Below, in pieces: positions 43,143-52,724 of a stretch of DNA of 64,000 nucleotides. The notes beneath the pieces are model-generated. The model searched no databases, had not been told where the DNA came from, and worked only from the letters and a program-made list of their open reading frames with translations. Origin of the DNA: Nucisporomicrobium flavum (lineage in GTDB: Bacteria; Actinomycetota; Actinomycetes; Mycobacteriales; Micromonosporaceae); contig NZ_JADMLH010000021.1 in assembly GCF_016464385.1 (NCBI RefSeq), positions 62,001-126,000 of the forward strand, given 5' to 3'. The position numbers and the translations under genes were made by a program. Numbering within the stretch: the first letter of the stretch is position 1; every line of letters begins with the position of its first letter.

Positions 43143-46100
43143 ATGAACGGCTGGAGCTCACACCTCGGTGCCGGCGGCTGGGACGACGAACCCGCCTGGG
43201 TGTACGAGATCACCTGGGAATGGGAACCGCTGCCGGGCCAGCGCTACCCCGGCGACCCGGGCCGCCGCCGCGCGGTCCACCAACCGGTGTACGACGCCTC
43301 GGTCGCGGCCGAGGCGGCAGCGGCGTGGGACGCGGACTTCCGAGCCATCGCCCAAGCCTCGGCGCCACCCGCCCACCATCTCTCCCCGACCTCGGCGCCA
43401 CCCGCCCACCCTCTCTCCCCCGCCTCGGCGCCACCCGCCCGTCCGATCTCCCCGGCGGCGGGCCGCGCGACCGTCGGCCGTCCACCGCAGCCCCCGCCGT
43501 CGTGGAACGGGCCGGAGGACTCCCCCGCGCCCGCCCGCCCGGCGGCCACTCCCCCACCCCCACCGGCCCCGCGGCGGGCCGAGCCGTCGTGGAACCGCCC
43601 GGTCCCGCTCCCCGACCGCCTGCCCGAGAACGACCCCCGCCAGTCCCGCCCGGCCGCGAACCCGCGCCGGCCCGCCGGCCCGCCGGAGGCCCAGCGCCCC
43701 GGCCGCGAACCGTCCCCGGCGCCGCGCCAACCGGCATCCGACGAGCAGTTCCACGACCCGCGCCCACCGGTATCCGACAACCAGTTCCACGGCCCGCGCC
43801 AGACGCCGCCGTACCGCTCGGCGCCACCGCCTCAGCCGACGCCGCGCCCGGCACCCCCGGACGCCCGCTACCCGGCGCCCCGCCCGGTACCGCCCGACCC
43901 GCGGTGGGCGGCCCCGGTCGACCCACGCCCCGGAACCCCGGAACCCTGGGTGCCACCGCGATCCGCGCCGCCGTCACCGGCCCCGGAAGCCTGGTCACCA
44001 CCTGCGGCGGGCCGCTCCCGGCCGGAATCCGCCCCTTCCGCCGGGGACGGATGGTCCCGGCCGCATTCCGCGCCTCCTGCGGCGGAGGGCTGGACCCGGC
44101 CGGAGCCGGCACCTCGCGCGGGCGCCGGATGGTCACGCCCGGATTCGGCGACGCCCGCACCGGACGGCTGGTCGCGGCCCGAGTCCGCACCTCCCGCGGC
44201 GGGTGGTTGGTCGCGGCCGGAATCCGCACCTCCCGCAGTGGACCGGTCGCGGCCCGAGTCCGCACCTCCCGCAGCGGACCGGCCGCGGCCCGAGTCTGCG
44301 CCTCCCGTGCCGGATGGTTGGTCGCGGGCGCGGCCCGGGACATCCGCAGCTGACATGTGGGCGGCGCGCTCCACGCCCGCCGAGCCCCGTCCTGGCCAGC
44401 ACGTTCCTGCCCCGGAGCCGCGGGTCGCTCCGCCTTATGAGGGACGGCAGGCGGCGTCGTACACGCCACCGACCGATCCGCGGCTGGCTGCGCCGTACTC
44501 TGCGCGTCGCGCCGATCCTTACGCCGTGCCGGCGGACCCGCGCCCGGCTGCTGAGGCCGGGCAGCGGTCCGGTGCGCCGTACGGCATGCCGGAGCCACCG
44601 CGGCGTGGCGCCCACAGCCTGGAACCGCCGACGGACCCCCGCTTCCCGGCGCCGTTGCAGACGCCGCCCCCGCCGCGCGCCCCGGAACCGGCCCCGGTCC
44701 GCCATGCGAGCGATCCGGCCGGACCGGAGACGACCCAGCCGATCGTGCCGTCGGCCGGGTGGGCGGCGGCAGCAAGCGCGCCGGCCGAGACGCGCCCGGC
44801 CACACCGATCCCACCGGTTCAGCCGACCCAGCCGGTGCCGACCGCCCGGCCCGTTCCGACCACGCCGCCCGTCTCGGCCGCGCCGGCCCCGACCGCACCC
44901 CAGGCACCGCCCGCGCCGCCGGTTTCGGCCCCGCCGCCGGTTTCGGCCCCGCCGCCGGTTTCGGCCGCGCCGCCGGTTTCGGCCCCGCCGCCGGTTTCGG
45001 CCGCGCCGCCGCTCGCTGCGCGGCAGCCGGAGCCGCCGGTGGTGCGGCCCGTGTCGGCCGCACCTACGCCGCCTGTGGCGCGACCTGTTTCGGGAACGCC
45101 CGTGTCCTACCGAGTGTCGCCGCCGACGCCGGCTTACGAGCCGCAGCAGGCCCCGACCGCGCGGGAACTCGCCGCGGTTCAGCCCGAACCGGTCATGGCC
45201 GCACCCGAACCCGCCGCAGCCGCACCCGAACCGGTCATGGCCGCACCCGAACCGGTCATGGCCGCACCCGAACCGGTCGCGGCCGCACCAGAACCGGTTC
45301 TGGCCGCACCCGAGCCCGTTGCAGCTGCGCCAGAGCCCGTCATGGCCGCACCCGAACCCGCCGCGGCCGCGCCGGCACCCGTCATGGCTGCGGCCGAACC
45401 TGTCCTGGCCGCACCTGCCGCAACCAAGCCCGAACCCGTCACCGCCGCGCCCGATCCTGGTGTCGCCGCGCCGGACGCAGGCCCGGCCACGCCGGACGCA
45501 GGCCCGGCCGCGCCGGACGCAGGCCCGGCCGCGCCGGACGCAGGCCTGACCACGCCGGAGACGGCCGACGTCGCGCCTGAGCCGGCTGTGACGGACGTGG
45601 GTCAGCCGGAGCCGGTTGTGGCAGAGGAGACCCCGCCGGCCCGGACGGAGACCGCTGAACCGACTTCCCCGGAAGCAAACGTTCCGAGCCCGGACAACGA
45701 ATCACCGGCTACCAACCCAGCAGGGCCCGCCGACGGCACTGTTCCGCCGGACCCGGCTGATGCAGACGCCGGAGAACCCACCACCGCCGCAAGCAGCGTC
45801 GCGGTGGTCGAGCGGCCCGCCGATGAGCTTCGCGAGCCCGGCACAGTCGTCGAACCGAGCGACTCGGCCGCTGACGACAGCGACCCGGCCGAAGCCGCCG
45901 GCGACAGCGACCCGGCCGAGCCCGCCAGCGACAGCGACCCGGCCGAGCCCGCCAGCGACAACGACCCGGCCGAGCCCGCCAGCGACAACGACCCGGCCGA
46001 GCCCGCCAGCGACAACGACCCGGCCGAGCCCGCCAGCGACAACGACCCGATCAAGGCCGCCGACGACAACAGCGGCCCGGTCGAGCCCGGCGACGACAGC

Positions 46101-48326
46101 GCCCAGGCCGAGCCCCGTGACCAGCCGGAAGCCGAGGCCGAGGTCGTCATCGACGTGCCGGTCGCCGTGGTGGACGCCGGGGATGAGGTCGTCGACGCCG
46201 AAGTCGTCGAGGCTGATGGTGCCGAGGCCGAGGTCGTCGCGGAACCGGTCGTCGTCGAGGTCGCTCCGGCCGTCGCCGATGTGCCCGCGGCCGCGGAGCC
46301 GCCCCTTGACGCCGAGATCATCGACGTTCCGGCGGGTGAGGCTGTCCAGGAGCAGCCTGCGGTCGATGGACAAGCCGAGCCGGTCGGAACGCCCAGTGAC
46401 GAGGCCGCGGCAGGGGTCGCCGATCACGGCGCTGACGGCTCAGACGCTCAGCGGCCGGCGGACGAGGAGGGTGAACCGGCGGGTGGCGGGCTCGGGTGGT
46501 TGTTGTCGATGAGCGGGCTGGGTGCGGTCACGGCCGATCCGGATTCGATTCCGGTGTCGCCCGCGGAGTCGCCCGTCAGCGCCGCGCCCGCTCCCGAGCC
46601 GGTCAGTGCCGCCCCGGTCCGGACGGACTGGTTCTCCCCCTCCGCGGAGAACCAGATCGTGACCCCTCGGGAGCCGAAGGACGACCCCGCCGGGACCGTG
46701 CCGGGCGAGACGGAGACCGCGGCGAGCGGACCCGTCGGCGGCGAGGCCCCTGCACAAAGCGAGCCGGCAGAACCAGACGAGCCGACAGAACCAAGCGAGC
46801 CGCAGGACCAGAGCGAGCCCGAAGACCAGGCCGAGCCCGAAGACCAGGCAGAAAGCGAGACGACAGAGCAGGCAGAAAGCGAGACGGCAGAGCAGAGCGA
46901 AGCGGTCCAGGCAGCGAGCCCGGACCGTACGGAGCAAGCCGTCCGCGCCCCGAGCATGCAGCTGCCCACCCTCTCCGTACCCCCGCCGCCGGAGCCCGAG
47001 CTCGAGCCCGTACCCGTCCTGGCCGACCCGGAACAGCTGCTGTCCGCGTACCCGTGGGAGGTTGATCCCGTCACCCTGCGCGAGACGGTGGCCGAGCCGG
47101 ACCGGTTGCGGGCGTTGCGGGATCGGTTCACCGACCGGTTGGAGTACGCCGAGCGTGACTCCGTCCGGGCGCGGTTGCTGAGTTTGCGGGCCGTGGTGAG
47201 CCGGCTGCTCGGGGAGTACGGCCGGGCGCTCGCCGACGGGCGGGAGGCGTTGCGCCATGCCGAGGCCACCGGGGAGCTGGGGCAGGTTGCCGTCGTGCAG
47301 GCCCGGCTGGCTCAGGTGCAGCAGTGGCGGGGCGATTTCGCCGAGGCCGACCGGTTGTACGAGGAGGCCAATTCCGTCGAGCTGCCCGGCCGGTTGCGGG
47401 CCGAGATGCATGTGAACGCCGGAAAGTCCTGTTATGAGCAGGGGCGGTATCTGGAGGCGTGCAACCATTTCGAGCTCGCGTTGGAGCTGCGGCGGGTCGA
47501 GGATCCCGATCTGGTCGCGCGGACCGAGGCGGCGCTCGATGCGGTGATGGCTCGGGTGCAGGAGGCCGGGTGGGGTCCTTACCCGCGGTCGCGGGAGGAG
47601 ATCCTGCAGCAGAGCCGTCCGCCGCAGCCGGCTTCCGACTACGAGACCGGGCTTGTCGGGTACGCCGACAGCAACGGTGACGTGGTCATCGCGGAGTCGT
47701 TCGCCGACGCCCAGCCGTTCTCCGAGGGCGCCGCCTGGGTACGCCGCCCGCACGCCGCCGCGTGGGAGCTGATCGACGAGTCCGGGGCGCTGCTGATCGA
47801 CGAGTCGTCGGCGTACCTGCAGGCCCTGCCGTTCACGGACGGCCTGGCGTGGGTGTCGCGCGATCCGGCCGGCGGGTGGTTCGCGGTGGACTGGCACAAC
47901 CGGGTGATCGTGCCGGGCGGGTTCGACGACGTACGGCCGTTCCGGCGGGGGGTGGCACCGGTGCGGCGCGGCGGCTGGGGCGCGATGGACCGGCACGGGC
48001 GGGTCGTGGTGCACCCGAAGTACCGGGCGTTCGCGACCGAGTTGAGCGCGGGCGGGCCGGTGGACGGGTTCACCGAGGAGGGGCTGGCCGTCGTGGACGC
48101 CGGCGACCGGTTCGGCGTGGTGGACCGTACGGGCCAGCTGCGGGTGCAGCCGGTGCACGCGCGGCTGCTGATCCACCCGGCGGCGTTCCTCGTCGGTGAC
48201 CGGGACGGGCGCTGGGGCGCGCTGGACCGTGACGGCGAGCCGCTCGTCGGCGTCACGTACCGCGATCCGGCCGAGGTGATGCAGGAGATCGAGCGGCTGA
48301 TCCCGGACGACAGGCCGGTTCTGTAA
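43143..48326 (+). CDS. Giant repeat-rich protein with C-terminal TPR-like and WG repeats
   Basis: 1,727 residues from ATG 43143; no signal peptide. Residues about 1-75 look folded (WVYEITWEWEPLPGQRYPGDP). Residues about 75-900 are Pro/Ala-rich and disordered, with several internal repeats (GWSRPESAPPA-like units, PPVSAP x5, PEPVMAA x11, APDAGP x4). Residues 900-1290 are acidic, with DNDPAEPAS x7. Residues about 1290-1475 are helical, TPR-like (RALADGREALRHAEATGELGQ, WRGDFAEADRLYEEAN). Residues about 1500-1715 hold WG-type repeats (GVAPVRRGGWGAMDRHGRVV, RWGALDRDGEPLVG). Function unknown; a scaffold is plausible. Codon bias is normal, so it is not a frameshifted artefact. Confidence 0.85.
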   Translation: MNGWSSHLGAGGWDDEPAWVYEITWEWEPLPGQRYPGDPGRRRAVHQPVYDASVAAEAAAAWDADFRAIAQASAPPAHHLSPTSAPPAHPLSPASAPPARPISPAAGRATVGRPPQPPPSWNGPEDSPAPARPAATPPPPPAPRRAEPSWNRPVPLPDRLPENDPRQSRPAANPRRPAGPPEAQRPGREPSPAPRQPASDEQFHDPRPPVSDNQFHGPRQTPPYRSAPPPQPTPRPAPPDARYPAPRPVPPDPRWAAPVDPRPGTPEPWVPPRSAPPSPAPEAWSPPAAGRSRPESAPSAGDGWSRPHSAPPAAEGWTRPEPAPRAGAGWSRPDSATPAPDGWSRPESAPPAAGGWSRPESAPPAVDRSRPESAPPAADRPRPESAPPVPDGWSRARPGTSAADMWAARSTPAEPRPGQHVPAPEPRVAPPYEGRQAASYTPPTDPRLAAPYSARRADPYAVPADPRPAAEAGQRSGAPYGMPEPPRRGAHSLEPPTDPRFPAPLQTPPPPRAPEPAPVRHASDPAGPETTQPIVPSAGWAAAASAPAETRPATPIPPVQPTQPVPTARPVPTTPPVSAAPAPTAPQAPPAPPVSAPPPVSAPPPVSAAPPVSAPPPVSAAPPLAARQPEPPVVRPVSAAPTPPVARPVSGTPVSYRVSPPTPAYEPQQAPTARELAAVQPEPVMAAPEPAAAAPEPVMAAPEPVMAAPEPVAAAPEPVLAAPEPVAAAPEPVMAAPEPAAAAPAPVMAAAEPVLAAPAATKPEPVTAAPDPGVAAPDAGPATPDAGPAAPDAGPAAPDAGLTTPETADVAPEPAVTDVGQPEPVVAEETPPARTETAEPTSPEANVPSPDNESPATNPAGPADGTVPPDPADADAGEPTTAASSVAVVERPADELREPGTVVEPSDSAADDSDPAEAAGDSDPAEPASDSDPAEPASDNDPAEPASDNDPAEPASDNDPAEPASDNDPIKAADDNSGPVEPGDDSAQAEPRDQPEAEAEVVIDVPVAVVDAGDEVVDAEVVEADGAEAEVVAEPVVVEVAPAVADVPAAAEPPLDAEIIDVPAGEAVQEQPAVDGQAEPVGTPSDEAAAGVADHGADGSDAQRPADEEGEPAGGGLGWLLSMSGLGAVTADPDSIPVSPAESPVSAAPAPEPVSAAPVRTDWFSPSAENQIVTPREPKDDPAGTVPGETETAASGPVGGEAPAQSEPAEPDEPTEPSEPQDQSEPEDQAEPEDQAESETTEQAESETAEQSEAVQAASPDRTEQAVRAPSMQLPTLSVPPPPEPELEPVPVLADPEQLLSAYPWEVDPVTLRETVAEPDRLRALRDRFTDRLEYAERDSVRARLLSLRAVVSRLLGEYGRALADGREALRHAEATGELGQVAVVQARLAQVQQWRGDFAEADRLYEEANSVELPGRLRAEMHVNAGKSCYEQGRYLEACNHFELALELRRVEDPDLVARTEAALDAVMARVQEAGWGPYPRSREEILQQSRPPQPASDYETGLVGYADSNGDVVIAESFADAQPFSEGAAWVRRPHAAAWELIDESGALLIDESSAYLQALPFTDGLAWVSRDPAGGWFAVDWHNRVIVPGGFDDVRPFRRGVAPVRRGGWGAMDRHGRVVVHPKYRAFATELSAGGPVDGFTEEGLAVVDAGDRFGVVDRTGQLRVQPVHARLLIHPAAFLVGDRDGRWGALDRDGEPLVGVTYRDPAEVMQEIERLIPDDRPVL
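44915..45010. repeat. 18-bp coding repeat in the giant protein (PPVSAP units)
   Basis: GGTTTCGGCC recurs at 44921, 44939, 44957, 44975 and 44993, exactly every 18 bp, giving five six-residue units. GTTTCG is an unusually A/T-containing core for this region. Confidence 0.85.
45183..45413. repeat. 21-bp coding repeat in the giant protein (PEPVMAA units)
   Basis: About eleven 21-bp units of the type CCCGAACCGGTCATGGCCGC, with silent and conservative changes, encode seven-residue PEPVMAA / PEPVAAA units beginning near residue 681. Confidence 0.8.
45876..46064. repeat. 27-bp coding repeat in the giant protein (DNDPAEPAS units)
   Basis: Units begin at 45876, 45903, 45930, 45957, 45984, 46011 and 46038, exactly 27 bp apart, giving seven acidic nine-residue units near residues 912-974. 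The middle copies are identical, implying recent duplication or conversion. Confidence 0.85.
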
Positions 48327-48348
48327 GGAGCGGGTAGGGTCGGCGGTC

Positions 48349-49347
48349 ATGGAGTTCCGTCACCTCGGCCGTTCCGGTCTCATGATCAGCGAGATCGCGT
48401 ACGGCAACTGGATCACCCACGGTTCCCAGGTCGAGGAGGAGGCCGCCGCCGCGTGCGTGCGGGCCGCCCTCGACGTGGGCATCACCACCTTCGACACCGC
48501 AGACGCGTACGCCGGCACCGCCGCCGAGGAGGTGCTGGGGCGGGCGCTGAAGGGTGAACGCCGCGAGGGCCTCGAGGTCTTCACCAAGGTCTACTGGCCC
48601 ACCGGCCCCGGCCCGAACGACCGCAGCCTGTCCCGCAAGCACGTCATGGAGTCGATCAACGGGTCGCTGCGCCGGCTGCAGATGGACTACGTCGACCTGT
48701 ACCAGGCGCACCGCTTCGACCATTCGACGCCGCTCGAGGAGACGATGGAGGCGTTCGCCGACATCGTGCACTCCGGCAAGGCGCTCTACATCGGCGTCTC
48801 GGAGTGGACCGCCGAGCAGATCCGCGCCGGCCACCGGCTCGCCCGGGAGCTGAAGTTCCCGCTCGTCTCCAACCAGCCGCAGTACTCGATGCTGTGGCGG
48901 GTCATCGAGGCCGAGGTCGTGCCGGCGTGCGAGGAGCTGGGGCTGGGCCAGGTCGTGTTCTCGCCGATCGCGCAGGGCGTGCTGACCGGCAAGTACGAGC
49001 CGGGCAAGCAGCCGCCGGCGGGGTCGCGTGCCACCGACGACAAGTCGGGCGCCCAGTTCATCCAGCGCCTGATGACCGACGAGGTGCTGACCACCGTGCA
49101 GAAGCTCAAGCCGCTCGCCGAGCAGGCCGGCCTGTCGATGGCCCAGCTCGCGGTCGCCTGGGTGCTGCAGAACAGCAACGTGTCCGCCGCGATCATCGGC
49201 GCTTCCCGGCCGGAGCAGGTGCACGACAACGCCAAGGCTTCCGGCGTACGCCTGGAGGCGGACCTGATGGCGGCGATCGACGACGTCCTGGGCGACCTGC
49301 CCGAGCGGGACCCGGCGAAGACGGTGAGCCCCGAGCGCCGGCCCTGA
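48349..49347 (+). CDS. Aldo/keto reductase (voltage-gated K+ channel beta-subunit-like group)
   Basis: 332 residues. TIM-barrel AKR with the catalytic tetrad: Asp-Tyr in FDTADAYAGTAAEEVLG, Lys in FTKVYW and His in YQAHRFD; the NADPH-binding C-terminal IIGASRPEQVHDN is present. Reduces carbonyl compounds; substrate unknown. A TAGGGT box 8 bases before the ATG suggests a near-leaderless promoter. It follows the giant gene by 22 bases. Confidence 0.9.
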   Translation: MEFRHLGRSGLMISEIAYGNWITHGSQVEEEAAAACVRAALDVGITTFDTADAYAGTAAEEVLGRALKGERREGLEVFTKVYWPTGPGPNDRSLSRKHVMESINGSLRRLQMDYVDLYQAHRFDHSTPLEETMEAFADIVHSGKALYIGVSEWTAEQIRAGHRLARELKFPLVSNQPQYSMLWRVIEAEVVPACEELGLGQVVFSPIAQGVLTGKYEPGKQPPAGSRATDDKSGAQFIQRLMTDEVLTTVQKLKPLAEQAGLSMAQLAVAWVLQNSNVSAAIIGASRPEQVHDNAKASGVRLEADLMAAIDDVLGDLPERDPAKTVSPERRP

Positions 49348-49397
49348 TCCGCCTCGTGGCCCGGTCCACAGGGACCGGGCCACGGCACCGGGGCCGC

Positions 49398-49733
49398 TCA
49401 GTCGTCGGCGGTCTTGCGCAGCACCGTGAAGGCCGCGTCCAGCTCCACCTCCCATTCGGCGGCGTCGGCGGCCCGGACGTCCACCTCGTACGCCGCGTCG
49501 CCGTCGTCGCCGGCCTCGACCTCGATGACCGTCCCGCCGGGCACGGCCGTACGGGCGGCCGCCTCGGCCGACGCACGCTCGGCGGCGGTCAGCGTCCGCT
49601 CCACGGTGTCGGGGGCGTCGCGGGTGTCGGCCTGCGCCACCGAGGCCCAGGTGACGCCGCCCGCGGCGAGCGCGGCGACGGTGGCGACGGACACGATGGC
49701 GACGCGCTTGCTGCGGAGGGGGAACTTCTTCAT
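49398..49733 (-). CDS. Small secreted PepSY-like protein
   Basis: 111 residues from ATG 49733. An N-terminal signal peptide (KKFPLRSKRVAIVSVATVAA, cleaved near ASVAQADT) is followed by an acidic domain of PepSY type (AERASAEAAARTAVPGGTVIEVEAGDDG, YEVDVRAADAAEWEVELDAAF). PepSY proteins often lie beside OmpR-type two-component genes and may inhibit proteases or sense cations. It lies downstream of the kinase on the same strand. Confidence 0.78.
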   Translation of the reverse strand: MKKFPLRSKRVAIVSVATVAALAAGGVTWASVAQADTRDAPDTVERTLTAAERASAEAAARTAVPGGTVIEVEAGDDGDAAYEVDVRAADAAEWEVELDAAFTVLRKTADD

Positions 49734-49821
49734 CGTCGGCAACCTTTCTCGACTGGTCCGGATCGGTGCCCAGAGTGCCGGTCCCCCGCTGAAGCGACCC
49801 TGAACGAGTCTGAAAGCCCGT

Positions 49822-51165
49822 TCAGCCGCCGGGCAACCGGACCGTGAGGCGCGCGCCGCCCAGCTTCGCGTCGGACACCGCGACCGTCCCGCCGTGGGCG
49901 GCGACGATCTCGCGGACGATCGCCAGGCCCAGGCCGCTGCCGCCGGCGTCGCGGGCCCGGGCCTCGTCGAGGCGTACGAAGCGTTCGAAGACCTGTTCGC
50001 GGTGCTCGGGCGGGATCCCCGCGCCGTCGTCCTCGACGGTCAGCTCCACCGTGCCGCCGGTCCGGCGTACCGCGACGGCGATCCGGCTGTCGGCATGCCG
50101 GGCCGCGTTGTCCACCAGGTTGCGCACCACCTGAGCCAGCGCGGCGGGGTCGCCGCTCACCCGGCCACCGCCGATGCCCGAGGTACCGACGGTCAGGCCG
50201 GGCCGGGTGACCCGGCGCGCCTCCGCCAGGGCCAGGTCGTCGACGTCGACGTCGCGCCGTACGCGGACCGCCGCGCCCTCGTCGGCCCGGGTGAGCAGCA
50301 GCATCTGCTCGACGAGGCGTTGCATGCGGGCCGACTCCTCGAGGACGGTCTCCGCCAGCTTCCCCTCGGGCATCGCGCGCGGATGGGCGTGGGCCACCTC
50401 GGCCGCCTGGCGGATGCCGGCGAGCGGGGACCGCAGCTCGTGGGAGGCGTCGGCGACGAACTGCCGCTGGCGATCGCGGGCGGCCTGGAGCCGGCCCAGC
50501 ATCCCGTTCATCGTGCGGGCCATCCGGCCGATCTCGTCGCGGGACGGCGGCTCGGGCACCCGCCGGTCGAGCCGGTCGCCGGTGATCTCCTCGACCTCGC
50601 GCCGGATGCGCTCGACCGGGGCGAGCGCCCGGCCCACCACGGTCCACGTCGTGGCGCCGACGAGCAGCAGCACCAGCGGCAGCCCGGCGGCCAGGGGCGT
50701 GACCAGCGCGGCGGACGAGGCGTCGACCTCCTCCAGCGACGCGCCGGCCGCCACCCGGTACGCCCGCCCGCCGGCCGTGACGTCTTCGGCCACCACGACG
50801 TACAGGTGGTCCGCGCCCGCCAGCCGGGCCTCGCCGGTGCCCCGGACGGGCAGCGGCCCGGCGAGCGGCCGGGAGGACCGGACGACGGCGCCGCCCGCGT
50901 CGGTGACCTGCCAGACCACGTCGCCGGGCTCGTCGTCGTCCTCGCCGTCGGCGGGTTCCGCCACGGGCAGCCCGCCGGCCTCGATCTGGGCGGCCAGCGC
51001 GGCGACCCGCCCCTCGGCGGCCGACTCGGCGGCGTCACGCAGCGAGTGCCGCACCAGCGCCACGAGCGTGACACCGCCCGCGAGCAGGGCGATCCCCACG
51101 ACCACCACGGCCACCGCCGTCGTCCGCATCCGCACCGAGGCACGGCTGCCGCGCCGGTCAGCCAC
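49822..51165 (-). CDS. Sensor histidine kinase, HAMP/HisKA type
   Basis: 447 residues from GTG 51165. Two membrane helices (about 15-38 and 160-182) with an extracytoplasmic loop between, HAMP (about 182-235), HisKA with ASHELRSPLAGIRQAAEVAH (His near residue 242) and HATPase with VVRNLVDNAARHA, EDDGAGIP and GSGLGLAIVREIVAAHGG. Partner of the OmpR regulator whose 3' end it overlaps by 8 bases. Stimulus unknown. Confidence 0.92.
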   Translation of the reverse strand: MADRRGSRASVRMRTTAVAVVVVGIALLAGGVTLVALVRHSLRDAAESAAEGRVAALAAQIEAGGLPVAEPADGEDDDEPGDVVWQVTDAGGAVVRSSRPLAGPLPVRGTGEARLAGADHLYVVVAEDVTAGGRAYRVAAGASLEEVDASSAALVTPLAAGLPLVLLLVGATTWTVVGRALAPVERIRREVEEITGDRLDRRVPEPPSRDEIGRMARTMNGMLGRLQAARDRQRQFVADASHELRSPLAGIRQAAEVAHAHPRAMPEGKLAETVLEESARMQRLVEQMLLLTRADEGAAVRVRRDVDVDDLALAEARRVTRPGLTVGTSGIGGGRVSGDPAALAQVVRNLVDNAARHADSRIAVAVRRTGGTVELTVEDDGAGIPPEHREQVFERFVRLDEARARDAGGSGLGLAIVREIVAAHGGTVAVSDAKLGGARLTVRLPGG

Positions 51166-51835
51166 CGTCGCCGCCCAGGCGGTAGCCGGCGCCGCGCAGT
51201 GTCTGGATCGCCTGGCGGCCGTACGGCCGGTCGATCTTGTTGCGGAGGTGGCGGACGTACACCTCGACGATGTTCGGGTCGCCCTCGAAGTCGCCGCCCC
51301 ACACCCCGTCGAGGATCTGCCGCTTCGACAGGACCTCGCCGCGGCGGCGGGCCAGCAACAACAGCACCGCGAACTCCCGGGCGGTCAGCTCGATCTCCGC
51401 GTCGCCGCGCCACACCCGGCGCGCGGACGGGTCGAGCCGGATGTCGCCGGCCTCCAGCAGCGCCGGCCGCTCCCGCGCACCCCGCCGGGCGATCGCCCGC
51501 AACCGCGCCACCAGGACGGGGAACGAGAACGGCTTGGTCAGGTAGTCGTCGGCGCCGGTGTCGAGGCCCTCCACCTGGTCCCACTCGCCGTCCTTGGCGG
51601 TCAGCATGAGGATCGGGGTCCAGTTCCGCTCCGCGCGCAGCGTCGCGCACACGCGGTAGCCGTTGACCTGCGGGAGCATCAGGTCGAGCACGATGGCGTC
51701 GTACTCGTTCTCCCGGGCGAGCCACAACCCGTCGACGCCGTCGTGGGCGAGGTCGACCGCGAAGCCCTCGGCCTCCAGACCCGCCCGCAGCGACTCCGCC
51801 AGCCGCTTCTCGTCATCGACGACGAGCACGCGCAT
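51158..51835 (-). CDS. OmpR-family response regulator
   Basis: 225 residues from ATG 51835, with GGAGG 6-7 bases upstream. Receiver with LVVDDEK, the phospho-Asp in AIVLDLMLP, MLTAKDG and KPFSF; C-terminal winged helix (about 125-220: ARRVWRGDAEIELTAREFAVL, VRHLRNKI). It likely controls the PepSY gene and others. First gene of the regulator-kinase-PepSY run. Confidence 0.93.
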   Translation of the reverse strand: MRVLVVDDEKRLAESLRAGLEAEGFAVDLAHDGVDGLWLARENEYDAIVLDLMLPQVNGYRVCATLRAERNWTPILMLTAKDGEWDQVEGLDTGADDYLTKPFSFPVLVARLRAIARRGARERPALLEAGDIRLDPSARRVWRGDAEIELTAREFAVLLLLARRRGEVLSKRQILDGVWGGDFEGDPNIVEVYVRHLRNKIDRPYGRQAIQTLRGAGYRLGGDGG

Positions 51836-51905
51836 GGGCCACCTCCGGGCAGTCGGGACCACCATCGTGGCCCACCGGAGCCTGAACGCCCGCTGAAGGG
51901 AGGGC

Positions 51906-52724
51906 TCAGTCGCTCCAGAAGCGCATGTACGCCAGCCCCAGCTGCCCGAGGTCGTCCGGCAGTCCGATCAGCGCCCCGATCCAGCTCACCGCGTCGAAGA
52001 ACCACACGTTGATGCGCGACTGCCAGAGCAGCACGAAGAGCATGATGAAGCCGTACGGCGCGAACAGGTCGTACGCGCGGCGGTAGGCGTCGTTGAGCCA
52101 CGGCCGTACGACGTTGCCGCCGTCCAGCCCCGGCACCGGCAACAGGTTCAGCAGGCTGGCCGTGACCTGCAGGAAGGCGAGCGCCGCGAGGCCCAGCCAG
52201 AACGCGCCGTGCGGGCCCAGCGAGACCGTTCCGCCGCTGAACACGAGCGCGTCGTCGCCGGCGCCGAACGCGAACGGGGCCGCGAGCAGCAGCGCGAACA
52301 CCACGTTGGTCGCCGGGCCGGCCGCGCTGATCAGCGACTCCCGGGCCTTGCTGCGGACGTACGCGTGGTCCACCCAGACCGCGCCGCCGGGTAGACCGAT
52401 GCCGCCGAGCACGACGGCGACCAGCGGCAGCACGATGGACAGCAGCGGGTGCGTGTACTTGAGCGGGTTCAGGCGCAGGTAGCCGCGGTCGGCCACGCCC
52501 CGGTCGCCGGAGAAGTACGCGATCAGCGCGTGCGCGTACTCGTGCAGGCACAGCGACAGCACCCAGCCGGAGATGACCAGCAGGAACACGTCAACGCGGA
52601 CGTTGCCGTACCCGGTCCAGGTCATCCACGCGCTGACCCCGACCAGCGCGAGGATGCCCACGAAGACCGGGCTGGGCAGGAAGGCGCTGCGCGGGGTGCC
52701 GCGGCTGAGCTGGAAGCTGCTCAC
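51906..52724 (-). CDS. M50-family site-2-type zinc metalloprotease
   Basis: 272 residues from GTG 52724. About six membrane segments; zinc motif HEYAH near residue 60 within LSLCLHEYAHALIAYFSGDRG and the second motif LLNLLPVPGLDGG near residue 190. Intramembrane protease of the rhomboid-independent S2P group; substrate unknown. It starts by overlapping the stop of the small gene at 52721-52918, so the pair is coupled. Confidence 0.9.
   Translation of the reverse strand: MSSFQLSRGTPRSAFLPSPVFVGILALVGVSAWMTWTGYGNVRVDVFLLVISGWVLSLCLHEYAHALIAYFSGDRGVADRGYLRLNPLKYTHPLLSIVLPLVAVVLGGIGLPGGAVWVDHAYVRSKARESLISAAGPATNVVFALLLAAPFAFGAGDDALVFSGGTVSLGPHGAFWLGLAALAFLQVTASLLNLLPVPGLDGGNVVRPWLNDAYRRAYDLFAPYGFIMLFVLLWQSRINVWFFDAVSWIGALIGLPDDLGQLGLAYMRFWSD

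Noticed and set aside
43210..45063. Long minus-strand and other-frame open frames inside the giant protein
   Set aside because: Products are pure Arg/Gly/Pro/Ala and follow from the repeats; the plus frame alone has folded ends and conserved motifs.
37562..49347. A genomic island or prophage bounded by direct repeats
   Set aside because: No integrase, tRNA, att site or change in base composition could be seen; only the MITE is mobile.
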